DNA from: Odobenus rosmarus divergens
Lineage: Eukaryota; Chordata; Mammalia; Carnivora; Odobenidae
Assembly (NCBI RefSeq): GCF_000321225.1
Contig: NW_004450323.1
Coordinates: forward strand, 3,548,262 to 3,612,261
Reading direction: 5' to 3'
Length of the DNA: 64,000 nucleotides
In this document: piece by piece, positions 1-9,946 of the stretch
Numbering within the stretch: the stretch's first letter is position 1
Layout of the letters: each line of letters begins with the position of its first letter
The notes under the pieces: generated by a model
What the model was told of the DNA's origin: nothing
The model's input: the letters and a program-made list of their open reading frames with translations, nothing else
Databases searched by the model: none
Program-made: the position numbers and the translations under genes

Positions 1-86
1 CCGATGCGGGACTCGATCCCAGGACCCTGGGATCATGACCTGAGCCGAAGGCAGACGCTTAACCATCTGAGCCACCCAGGCGCCCC
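1..86 (-). mobile_element. CAN-SINE (tRNA-Lys derived), cut by window edge
   Basis: This is the head of a carnivore SINE read in reverse: it ends in the complement of the canonical GGGGCGCCTGGGTGGCTCAG start. The box B region (complement of GGGATCGAGTCCC) is visible near the left edge. The CT-rich body and A-tail lie outside the window. It retains the CpG in GGCGCC, which suggests a fairly young copy. Confidence 0.93.
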
Positions 87-1060
87 AGACTGTCTTCCTT
101 TCTATGAAGTAATACTTACATATGAAGTCATACCTACTCCCCCCTCCCCGCCCCCACATAACACAGGATCCCGAACACGGCAGATTTCTATTCTTTTGAA
201 TGACTGAAAACATGAAGGAAGTAATTGCTGGACGGGCAGCATACCTTGCCACTGATGCTCTAGGGTGATCCTATTTCTTGCATAAATCCTTTATTCCTGG
301 CTCTTCTTAGTAATGATCTCAAGACAATACAAAAATCTAGCTGAAAAGTGAAAACGTGCTCCCGATGTTTTCATTTTCAGAAGCCAAACATCCGGATTGT
401 TAGACACGTGGGAACAACTAAGTGTCTCTTCATTGAGCTGTTTGACATCTTCTTGGCTCGTCCAGAGTCTAATGAGAAAAACAAAATGAATGCTTTGCCC
501 CTCCACCACCAATACAACTAAATAAATATAAATAATTTTAAAGAAAACTAAATAAATAATGACTGTGATTAAAGCCCACATTTTCCGTGCACCATAATCT
601 TTGCACATTTCGGAGAGCCCTGGTTTACACAGAGACAACTGTTATGTGGGAATATCAGACAGTTTGTTTTCAACTGCAAATAAGAAACCAACTAAAAGTA
701 GCTTACATATCAATAATTTTATTATAGCACATAAAGGAAAGTCCAGAGTTTGGCTAATTTGTCATCTCAGCAGCATTAACAAAGACCCAGTTCTTTCTAC
801 CTTTCTGCTCTGCCTTTCTTAAGAAACATCTTCCTCATAGTTTCAAAGTGGCAAGAATAATTCCAGGTGTTCCATACACCACAAATAGCATCCTGTAAGG
901 AAGAATGCACCTCTTTAAATGTGCAAAGAAAACTTTAGCACACTTCCCCTTCCCAGCTGACTGATTCCTTCCCAAGTCCTATAGACCAAGACTGGGTCAT
1001 ATGGCCAAGCTTAACCCAATTATTGGAAAGGGGAATAAGATTATCATGATTGTTTTAGAT
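87..1060. other. Unassigned AT-rich DNA
   Basis: I recognise no gene, RNA or repeat family here. A 115-codon minus-strand frame at 291-638 shows no domain and has low-complexity hydrophobic composition, so I treat it as chance. Confidence 0.5.
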
Positions 1061-1445
1061 CAGTGGTTTTTAAACTTTAATAGAGTCACCTAGAGGGTTT
1101 GTGAAAACACAGATTGCTGGGCTCTATTCCCAGAGTTTTTGATTCAGTAGATCTTGGGTACAGCCTGAACTTGTGTGTTTTTTTTAAAGATTTTATTTAT
1201 TTATTTATTTGAGAGAGAGAGAGCGCAAGCAGGGGGAGCAGCAGAGGGAAGGGAGAAGCAGGCTTCCCGCTAAGCAGGGAGCCCAAAGCGTGACTCAATC
1301 CCAGGACCCTGGGATCATGACCTGAGTCAAAGGCAGATGCTTAACCAGCTAAGCCACCCAGGCACCCCTGAACGTGTGCATTTTTAACAAGTCCCCAGGT
1401 GATGTTGATACTGCTCATCCTCAGACCACATTTTGAGAACTTCTG
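1061..1445 (+). mobile_element. MER5A-like hAT DNA transposon, split by a SINE
   Basis: The left part (1061-1176) begins CAGTGGTTTTTAAACTT and carries the family core around 'attgctgggct' and 'ttctgattcagtag'-like text. The right part (1369-1445) has 'gtccccaggtgatg' and ends ttttgagaacttctg, the expected inverted-repeat partner. A reverse CAN-SINE lies between the halves. This is a non-autonomous element with no coding capacity. Confidence 0.85.
1178..1368 (-). mobile_element. CAN-SINE, full-length, reverse
   Basis: It starts with a T-tract and AAGATTTTATTTATTT (reverse of the AATAAA/TCTT tail), then a GA-repeat and the conserved body, and ends in the complement of GGGGTGCCTGGGTGGCTTAG. Imperfect target duplications tgaacttgtg (1166-1175) and tgaacgtgtg (1369-1378) flank it. 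It sits inside the MER5A copy. Confidence 0.95.
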
Positions 1446-1621
1446 ACTTGGACCAATCATGATCTACCTACCAGGGACGGGGAGAGGGTCAAGTCTGTCA
1501 GGTATTGTGGTTGCTTGAGAGCTACAGAGAATTGTGGTTTCCTTTGCAAGGAAGTGGGTGGTTGGCTGTAGAATGGCAATAGTAGGGTCTGCCACAGTGA
1601 AATGGAATAATGGCTAGAAAG

Positions 1622-1850
1622 TACTGAGAACTTCATATGTACCAAAAATTGCTCTAAAAACAGAATATGCATCATTTAATTCTTCCAAATAATCCTTTGA
1701 GGTAGGTGTTTATTATGCCCACTTATAGATCAGAAAACTGAGACTCAGAAAGGCTCCATAAATTGCCCACAGTCACACTGCTAGTAAGTTCCGCAGCCGG
1801 GATTTAAACCGAGATCTGTATGACCCCCGCCACGGCCCATGCTCTTAGAT
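1622..1850 (-). mobile_element. MIR SINE, reverse
   Basis: The order of motifs matches the reverse MIR consensus: 'tttgaggtaggtgtttattat', 'agaaaactgagactcagaaagg', 'cccacagtcacactgctagtaag', then 'gccgggatttaaacc'. Divergence is high, as expected for an ancient mammalian repeat. Confidence 0.85.
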
Positions 1851-1969
1851 ACGATGCAATCTAGGGACTTGAGTTTGAATTCTGGACCTGCTGCTCTTCC
1901 ATGACTCAGATCATAGAGGTTCTGGGGTCACCTACATAGGCCTGATTTCATCTTAGGAATGATCATAGT

Positions 1970-2197
1970 TTGATGGAAAGTGAATGGTGTTTGGGAATCA
2001 GGCACAAAATTATGCTCAGTACTTGTGTGGCTTGACAACCTTTTCATCTCTCCAACCTCAACTTCCTCCAACACATAATGAGCATACTAATGCTTGTCTC
2101 CTAGAAAAATTGGAGCGAATATGTGGTAAAAATACTTTAGCTGTCCCGGCACATAGCAGGCAGTCACTCTGAGTAGCTCTCATTACTATTACTAGCT
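1970..2197 (+). mobile_element. MIR SINE, forward, degraded
   Basis: The 'gtttgggaatcaggca' segment, 'acctcaacttcctcc' and the 3' end 'ggcacatagcaggcagtcac' follow the order of the forward MIR consensus. It is heavily diverged. Confidence 0.65.
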
Positions 2198-2639
2198 CTG
2201 TGACCTAGGACACTCATCTGTACAAAATAGTTAGGAAGACTATATAAGCTTTGAGAAAATGCCTTGTGCATTTGTTTATTTGAATAACATGCTGCATTAC
2301 AGTTTTATGTAGTTAAATGAGGGCCGCACTATGTGCTGGTATAAGAAGGTAAAAATCATGCTGAGATTGGGAGGTGAGGGGAGGGGCAGAAGAAGCTACT
2401 GGAAACATCAATAACTTCTGTATGGAAAAAAAAGTCAAGCCCATTTTTCTTCCTGAAACAGTGTCTCCTTCCTTTTATATGCCAATGACTCTGAACTGAA
2501 ATTATTGAAAAAGGATGATACCTCTGACCTCAGCACCCAGATATAATCACCTCCCCGGCTCATTTCATGACGACACCCAGAAGGGACTACCTGCAAGTAA
2601 AAGGACTAAAAGTTTGGTGTTTCAGAGACTCTGAGAGGC
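2198..2639. other. Unassigned DNA
   Basis: I see no recognisable gene or repeat, apart from a possible scrap of MIR ('ctctgtgacctaggac') near 2199-2215. Confidence 0.4.
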
Positions 2640-2930
2640 CTGCCCTGAGGGATAACCCTATCTCAAAGAGTGTCCCCCACACCTATTCCCATCGTTACTC
2701 TTAATTCCCTTTCTGGTTGTATTTCTTCAGAGAACTTCCTGCTATCTGAAATCACCATGTTGGTTTACTTTTGTCTGCCCATGGGAAGGTGAACTCCAAG
2801 AAGGGAAAAACTTTGTCTGTCTTGGTCACTAGTTTGTCCTCAATCCCAGAACAGTTCCTGGTGTATAGTAGTTACTAATGAAATACGTGTTGAATGAACC
2901 AACAAATAAATACATGAATGGATATTTAAA
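2640..2930 (+). mobile_element. L2 LINE 3' end, forward
   Basis: The 3' part of L2 is visible in order: 'tgaactccaagaagggaaaa' (the complement of nothing coding, equivalent to the 'agctccatgagggcaggg' block), 'tgtctgtcttggtcactag', 'cctggtgtatagtag', then the TGAATGAAC terminal repeat. It is non-coding 3' sequence from an ancient LINE. Confidence 0.8.
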
Positions 2931-5204
2931 TAACAGAAACAAGCACATCTCCCTTTCAATACTGGAATTTTCATTGGGTATGAGACAGAAACCAATCATC
3001 CTAATGATATATGCACTATTTCTCCAAGGAGCAAACACAAACGAAAGGACTATGAAAACTATTATCCACATAGCTGACATGAGGGCCTGAACTCCATGCT
3101 GAGATTAAGATGAGTCTAAACATGACCAGGGGTATGAAGAGCCTCACGTGATGGGCCAAAGCACCTCTAAGGACAGAACATGGCCTCAGGTAAGAGAACA
3201 CTGAGACCTGTAAGAAAGATCCCAGAACAAACCAGGGAGTATTTCTGAGGCTAGCCTGGTTCTGCCTCCCAGCATGTCCTATGACCATGGTCTCATAACT
3301 GTGTTGTAGAGAGAGGGGACTAAAGTAAAAACCACAAGGGAACAGAATGGATTCCACAGTTGGAGCAGTGGACAACCAGCATCCACATCTGGAATTGGAA
3401 ATGTCAGAGATGGTATGATGTCAAACATGGGCAGTACCCTGGTACCTTTAGAGGCATTCCCTTCATAAAGTAGTAGGCAAAACCTTCAGTTGATTTTGGC
3501 AGCATTGTCGAGTCAGCCACACCTTGGTAGATATCACCAGTGGCGACTTGAGTGGTCATCTATGACATGATGGTGGCCATGATATCAAAGACATCACCTA
3601 AGCTGACTAGAAAAGAAAAAATTGGTGGAACCAGATGGTAACTGCGAGGATTAGTGCATGAGTACACATCAAATAGCACAGAATCTGGAACCCTAGAACG
3701 ATATGAGAAATTTAAGAGGGAGTAAAGAAGAAAAACACTGTTTTATAGTTGTCATGACCCTCTTTTACAGAAAGTCTTCTTTTTATAGTTTTCATCACCA
3801 TAGAATGGTGATGAAATTTTTTTTTAAAGTAACCCAAATAAAACTGGGCCATCTTCTCCTCTCACCTTGAATCCAATCTCAACACACTGGTAAATTAGAA
3901 AAACTCTTGCATATTCACAAATCTGATTGTAAGAGCAACAAATGAAAATGGGATGCTTTTATGAGAATTTTTAAGGGATTCAATGATAGGTGTGACACTT
4001 TTTATCCCCAATCAAAACTTCCTTAAAATTGCTTATACAAATAGTTTTTTCCCACCCCCAATTCCCGCCAGCAGTCACTGAAATCCTCCCATACTCCTCT
4101 AGGTTCTTTCTTGTCTCAACAGCTCCTTAGACCTCATCAATCCCATCATTATTATACCCAGCTCTCTGTCCTTGCCATGTCTATCACTTACTGCGCTCAT
4201 CACCACAAGGGCTGAGTAATCTTACCCTAGGAAGGGAGTGGAGTGCCAACACTTAGGATCATTTTTTCCTCTGTCACAGAAACCGAAACCAGAAAATATA
4301 ATTTTAAGTTAGAAGAGAGTAAAAAATTAAACTCTAATAATGTACTTACAAATAATAAATGCATTTTCATGAGAGATACCAAGAAAAGAAGAAGAAAATT
4401 GATGTAAATGCAAGAGAAATAACAGGATACCTTGAAACCATAAATATAAAATATTTGAAATCTACATCAAAAGGAAAAAGCTTTTTTTAATTTATATAGA
4501 TTGGGAAAAGAAGAAACAACATATTGCAGAGTAATCAAAATAAATGCACTAGATTTACATAATTTACAGTCCTTTTGTTAGCTAAGGGTATAAAATATGT
4601 TACATACTCTAACTGGATTGCTCACAAAATTGTTTTTTTCCTCCATGCTCCCAGTCTAATTTGACCACACCCTACTTTTTCCAGTCCGATTTATATCACT
4701 TACTCTAGGTTCCAATCAGCGTATGCTTAATTGGTCTTAGTTTCTGGGCTATTCACTCAATTTCTGCTTCTTCAGATGTTTCACTTTTAAATCATCTGAT
4801 GGTTTTACCATTGCTGAAAACTTATCTTAGTTTATTCATCATTTTGAATTTTTCCAAAAGATAAATGTATCCGAAGAGAAAAAAGCATTTTCTTCATTTT
4901 TCATTTTTCTTTCCTTTATCTCCTTTCGGGTCTTTGTGCTTCTATTTCAGGGTACTAAAAGTTGCAACTAGGTTTTTGTGAAATGACTGAACTTAACCCC
5001 AGATTATCACAGGAAAATAACTAGTCATAAGACAGCAGTGGCCTACATGGTATAATTTGAGACTATTGAAAGTTCTTTCACAAAAATCTTCACTAACCTG
5101 CCCTACGACCTTAAATTCCTATTATGTAAAAGTAAATCCTTTTAGGTAGAAGCTTTGGGTTTTCTGTTAAAATGAAACTATCCATGGAAGAGATAATATC
5201 TCAC
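2931..5204. other. Unassigned DNA with one perfect hairpin
   Basis: This is AT-rich sequence without a recognisable gene or repeat family. Overlapping frames of 70-119 codons at 2829-3375 on both strands lack any known domain. The only discrete structure is the 11-bp hairpin at 3790-3816, listed separately. Confidence 0.45.
3790..3816. repeat. Perfect 11-bp inverted repeat, 5-nt loop
   Basis: The left arm tttcatcacca (3790-3800) and right arm tggtgatgaaa (3806-3816) are exact complements around the loop tagaa. A T/A-rich tract follows. No function can be assigned. Confidence 0.95.
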
Positions 5205-5560
5205 TTCTCTACTCAAAAATCACCCATTGACTCCCCATTAGCTACTAAATAAACACCAAGTTCTTCAGCTGGTCATCCAAATCTCTCAGAGATGAGCTAC
5301 CTACCTTCTCAACATCATCCCCACACCCTCCAGAAACTTACTACTCAACAGAACCACTACAGTCACATACTCTGAGCATGTCCAGTACAGTCCTTTCTCT
5401 AGACCTTAGCTTTTAATGTGCTCCAAGCGTGTTCCCTCTCTGTTTAATTATGTGTACTTATCAATAGCCTACCTTTAGCATATGGTCTATAGCACTTAAA
5501 TTCTACCTTGATTATAATTAATTTTTAAAAATCTTCCTGATTTAGTAAGGCCTTCTCTGG
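5205..5560 (+). mobile_element. L2 LINE fragment, forward
   Basis: The block 'cacccattgactccccatta', followed by text equivalent to 'gtccaaactccttagc', 'tggtcatccaaatctctcagag' and 'gagctacctaccttctcaac', follows the L2 order upstream of its 'cctcagggcctttgc' block. It is diverged. Confidence 0.7.
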
Positions 5561-5580
5561 TTTAAAGAAATCCAATTTAG

Positions 5581-5757
5581 GGGCACCTGGGTGGCTCAGT
5601 CAGTTAAACATCTGCCTTCAGCTCAGGTCATGATCCCAGGGTCCTGGGACCCGCATTGGGTTCCTGCTCAGCGGGGAGCCTGCTTCTCCCTCTCCCACTG
5701 TCTGCCGCTCCCCCTGCTTATGCTCTCTCTGTCAAATAAATAAAATCTTAAAAAAAA
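5581..5757 (+). mobile_element. CAN-SINE, full-length, forward
   Basis: It starts GGGCACCTGGGTGGCTCAG and ends with AAATAAATAAAATCTTAAAAA. Target duplications aaagaaatccaattta (5564-5579) and aaagaaatcaattta (5758-5772) flank it and differ by one base. Confidence 0.96.
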
Positions 5758-5772
5758 AAAGAAATCAATTTA

Positions 5773-5850
5773 TCCACTCATTCAGTAAATACTTATTTAA
5801 TGCCTATCGTGTGCCAAATTCTAGAAGTTGAGGAGGAAATAGTGAAAAAA
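5773..5850 (-). mobile_element. L2/MIR-type 3' end fragment, reverse
   Basis: The text 'attcagtaaatacttattta' followed by 'tgcctatcgtgtgccaaatt' is the reverse of the L2 3' terminus (gtgcctggcacatagtagg...aaatattt). It is short and diverged. Confidence 0.55.
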
Positions 5851-5977
5851 GAAGGGAAAGACAAACCGTTCAAGCTCAGTTAAGCAGAAACAGGGGAGTC
5901 TAGAATGTCTTGGCTCATGTAACTAAAAAACTAAATTTGGTTTCAATCACAACTGGATCTAGGGATGTCTTCAGAAA

Positions 5978-5981
<4 letters not shown>

Positions 5982-6022
<41 letters not shown>

Positions 6023-6048
6023 CTCTCTCTCTGTCTCTGTCTCTTTAT
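5982..6048. repeat. (TC)n/(TG)n microsatellite
   Basis: An uninterrupted TC dinucleotide run is followed by about six TG units, then returns to TC with interspersed TG. It is a compound simple repeat. Confidence 0.97.
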
Positions 6049-6918
6049 CTCCCCACCTCTCCCGCCCCCTACCCTTATTTTAATTCTGCTTTTCTTGGGT
6101 ATGCTTCACTCTCTGGCAAGATTTCTTCATAACCCAAAAGGCAATAATGCCAAAGAAAAGAGAGTGCTTCTTTCCCGGGGAAAGGGTATTTTGGGGATCT
6201 GCTAAGGGGAAGTTGAGCCAGGGATACATTTAGCTTGAGCTTTTCTGTGTCTATCAGTCGCTTTCATGTATATTTCAAGTCATTTCTAGTCACCCTGGGA
6301 TAGGAATGGTTTTCCAGGAGGAATCCTATCACTGACTGAGCTAACTCATTCCGTTTTACAACACAAAGATGCAGAGCTAGAGGTCATATCATGACGTGAA
6401 AGTGAGCAACACTGGGAGGTATGCAGGTACTAGAGAAGCCAGGTCTGAAGCTTACAGAGTCACAGTTAGTCTATGGAAAACACTTCCAATCAGATACATG
6501 TAAAACTGTAAGCAGAAAATTTGGTTTTGTTGATGTCTAGTCAAAATATGCACTCCCTAACAGTGCATGTAATTATAAAATATCTTCCCCCCCCATAGAG
6601 ATAGGCAAAATCAAACATACCAGAATTGCTGTGTGGCAGGGCCCAAACCCATAGCCGCACCATGGGTTCTGTGTTTGAAGTTGCATGCTTTATGCACCCC
6701 AGTGTGTCATGTCCTTAACACATCTGACTCCTCCTGCCCTGATGAAGAAGGTAGTTCCAGGTAAAATTTTGCAAAATTGCCAAAAACACAGAAAAATGGC
6801 CCAAAGAAACAAGTGTCTTTTCCACATACTCCCTCATTGAAAAGTCAATGAATATAGTACAAGAGTAACTTGGTTACATAATTGTCTCTGTTATCCACTA
6901 CTGACTCACAAATTAACC
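6049..6918. other. Unassigned DNA
   Basis: I recognise no gene, and only weak MIR-like text near 6340-6460 that I would not call. A C-run lies at about 6587-6594. Confidence 0.4.
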
Positions 6919-7542
6919 TGTATTAGTTTGCTAGGGCTGCCATAACAAATTACCACAAACTAGGTGGGTTAAAACAACAAAAAATGTATTCTCTCATAGC
7001 CCTGGAGGTCCTTAGGCCTCAGTTCCTCAGCACATGGGCTTGGTTCCATAGGCTGCCTGAGTTTCTTCACGACATGGAAGCTGGCTTCCCCCAGAGTAGT
7101 GATTTAGAGAGAGAGAGAGAGAATATGAGCAAGGGAGTAAGAGGTACCCAAGACAGAAACTGCAATCTTTTATAACCTAATGTCAAAAGTGACACACCAG
7201 GGGCACCTGGGTGGCTCAGTCGTTAAGCATCTGCCTTCGGTTCAGGTCATGATCCCAGGGTCCTGGGATCGAGACCTGTATCGAGCTCTCTACTTGGCAG
7301 GGAGCCTGCTTCTCCCTCTCCCACTCCCCCTGCTTGTGTTCCCTCTCTTGCTGTGTCTCTCTTTGTCAAATAAATAAAAATCTTTAAAAAAAAAAAAAAG
7401 TGACACACCATTATTTATGCTGCATGCTCTTGGTCCCACAGACCAACTCTGGCACAGTGTGGGAGGAGACGACACAAACGTGTGAAAACCAGGGGGCTGG
7501 GACCCTTGGGGGCCATCTTGAAGGCTGCCTACCTCCATAACA
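6919..7542 (-). mobile_element. MaLR/MLT1-like LTR remnant, reverse, split by a SINE
   Basis: It begins TGTATTAGTTTGCTAGGGCT, then 'gccataacaaattaccacaa', the reverse of the 3' end of MaLR-type LTRs, and ends at 'cctccataaca', giving TG...CA termini. The SINE at 7201-7395 interrupts it. It is a solo LTR-like piece without retroviral genes. The family name is from memory and could be a related LTR class. Confidence 0.6.
7201..7395 (+). mobile_element. CAN-SINE, full-length, forward
   Basis: It has a canonical head, box B 'gggatcgagacc', a CT-rich body and an AAATAAATAAAAATCTTT tail. A perfect 15-bp target duplication aaaagtgacacacca is present at 7185-7199 and 7396-7410. It is inserted in an older LTR. 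Confidence 0.97.
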
Positions 7543-9232
7543 ATGCAACTCAGTACCTCATGACAGCAATTTTTAGCTGTTTCTAAATTGTTCCATTGTA
7601 TGCCTTAATTTCAGATTAATTTTGCATTTTATTCAGAATTATTAATGATTCTAAATTGTAAAAGTATTATAGAAGTGTGTCATAAAGTTAATTGCTAAAA
7701 CAGACCCAAAAATGTAGGAGATGCTCACCATACTCCCCAGCAGGACTGCTGCTAACTTCTGTGAACCCAGACTGGATGTGTCTTAACACTTCTTTGTATA
7801 CTTCTTAGACCAAGAAGAGCATCTGAACCTTTCCAGTTTCAAAACCAGCGAGAACAACTGGTCATGCAGCAGAACCATGAGTTCCGTACACAAGGGGGAC
7901 ATGGTGATGGGAATTTGGGGGAGTGATACGACAGGATCCAAGAGCCACCTCAAAGAAGTTAAGAAGTGCTGGGGTAACTGTGGAATCCCTGGAGCCCTAG
8001 AAGTGGGGGGAGAAGGACCTAAAAATGAACATTGGTAATATGTGCCACCATTTTACAGGGTTGACTTTGTAAGGCTGGTATTCTTGGCATTCTAGAGGTA
8101 GTGTGTTTTCTACTAGATTCTATGTCTTGACATCTGGTAGACTCAGCTACAGAGTGGTGTCTGAGGTTAAGGTCATGTGACTTAATCAGCCAGAATTTCC
8201 CTAGTCACAGGCAAAAGAAAGACACATTATAGAGCTTTAAAAATAAAGTATATAACCTCACCAAAGTCACAAAACATGAATGTTAACAATTCATGAGTAC
8301 CATTTGCACACATTTTAAAGGTTGCACTGTAAAGAAGACAGTTCATAAATTATGAACACTTAGGCACAAGTGAAGCAGCTATCTCAGCTTCCACAACTGC
8401 TATTAGCACTGCTTCAATTTCCTCTGGATCTTTAACATCTGGGCCCCTAACTCCTACTCACTGGCTTCTCAGCGGCATGCAGTTTGCAGTTCTTAGTTAA
8501 TTACAGTAAACTGGCAGTGATTGCCCTTAGGAAAGAATTTCATTTGTGCCTACGTAGGGCTAATCCCAGAAAAATTCGTACATTTCCAAACCTTCTCTGC
8601 TCTAAAGAAAACAGCTTTGGGGTTTACTAAGCTTTCTCTGTAGAATGCTTACAAGTATCCTCTAAGCAACCCTAGGTAACCTTCCCTCTTTTCATCTAGG
8701 GGAAGAGCTAGTTCTACAAAACCCCCCAAAACCCAGTGCTGTGATGACATACCGCTCCACTGAAATGTCCAGCCCACCACAGTCCTCCCCAGCAGAGCTA
8801 GGAAGTAATGCACCCAATGTTAAAGAAACTGTAATGTTGCAGCCATTTCCATGGTTACTCACACAAAGTGAGAAGGAAGCTGGTGGTGGAGCCTAGTCAC
8901 AGGAGCCTATGTGCTCCAGCAGGAGCCTGGCCTCCAAGAGCTCAACAGCCAGACTTGAGGCTTTCAAGGGAGGCTTTTGTTATCTTAGACCCTCCTGGCT
9001 GAAGCTGGCTTTTTGGCTCCCTGGGGCCATGTGCACCCCCTTCACCCCCCACCCCCCAGAGGCTAGGAGAGTAAAAGGTGAGCAACCCATCAGTTCCTCT
9101 CCCTCTTTCATTCCAGCACTCCCCACCCCATGTGAGCAACTGATGATAAGAGCTAACTTTTTTTGGATGCTTGCTTCGTGCCAGGAAACCCATCTACGTT
9201 TTTTTCAGGTATCTCTTACTTAAGAGATGACA
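7543..9232. other. Unassigned DNA
   Basis: I see no exon or recognisable repeat over most of this stretch. A short MIR-like reverse scrap ('ggatgcttgcttcgtgccag') lies near 9165-9185. A C-rich patch (tracts of 5, 6 and 6 C) lies at 9038-9058. Frames of 104 and 83 codons overlap on opposite strands at 8909-9223 and show no domain. Confidence 0.4.
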
Positions 9233-9440
9233 CCTTGGTGTAAAGAGCACAGATCTGAATCAGGTTGCCTGAGTTCAAGTCCTGCTCTCCCACTTCCTTG
9301 CTGTGTGACCTTGGATAAATTGCTTAATCTCTCAGTCTTGGTTCCTTCATCTCTAGAATGAGTTAATAATATCCACACCTCAAGGGTCCGCTGGGAGCAT
9401 TAAACGAGAATATAGAGAGAAAATAACTCTTGGCTATTAA
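9233..9440 (+). mobile_element. MIR SINE, forward
   Basis: The MIR core is clear: 'aagagcacagatctgaatca', 'gcctgagttcaagtcctgct', 'ttgctgtgtgaccttggata', 'atctctcagtcttggttcc'. This is one of the better-preserved MIR copies in the window. Confidence 0.9.
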
Positions 9441-9750
9441 TATTATGTCTGGATTGAAGACAGTTATGAATTTTGATTTTCATGATTTGGAGTTTTTCTC
9501 TTCATGACATTTCAAGAAGTAAAATGACATTCTGCTTTTTACTTATTCTCATAAAATGTGAAGAATTTCCAAATAGAACCTTTCCTTGAGAGACTCATGA
9601 CCTAAACTAAATTAAATAACTAAAACTAAATATAGTTTTTACAGGCTATTTGTTTAATGTTATGAATTTTAGAACACCAAATAATTCTACAAAGATTAGA
9701 ATTCTGATATTGTCTATTCTTTATTTCTCTACCTTGTGTTATAATTAATT

Positions 9751-9932
9751 AATTTATTTATTTGACAGAGAGAGAGACAGCAAGAGAGGGAACACAAGCA
9801 GGGGGAGTGTGAGAGGGAGAAGCAGGCTTCCTGCTGAGCAGGGAGCCCGATGCAGGGCTCCATCCCAGGACCCTGGGATCATGACCTGAGCCGAAGGCTG
9901 TCGCTTAACCAACTGAGCCACCCAGGTGCCCC
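9751..9932 (-). mobile_element. CAN-SINE, full-length, reverse
   Basis: The tail (TTTATTTATTTGACAGAGAG) leads into the conserved body and ends in the complement of GGGGCACCTGGGTGGCTCAG. A perfect 14-bp target duplication tgttataattaatt is at 9737-9750 and 9933-9946. Confidence 0.97.
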
Positions 9933-9946
9933 TGTTATAATTAATT

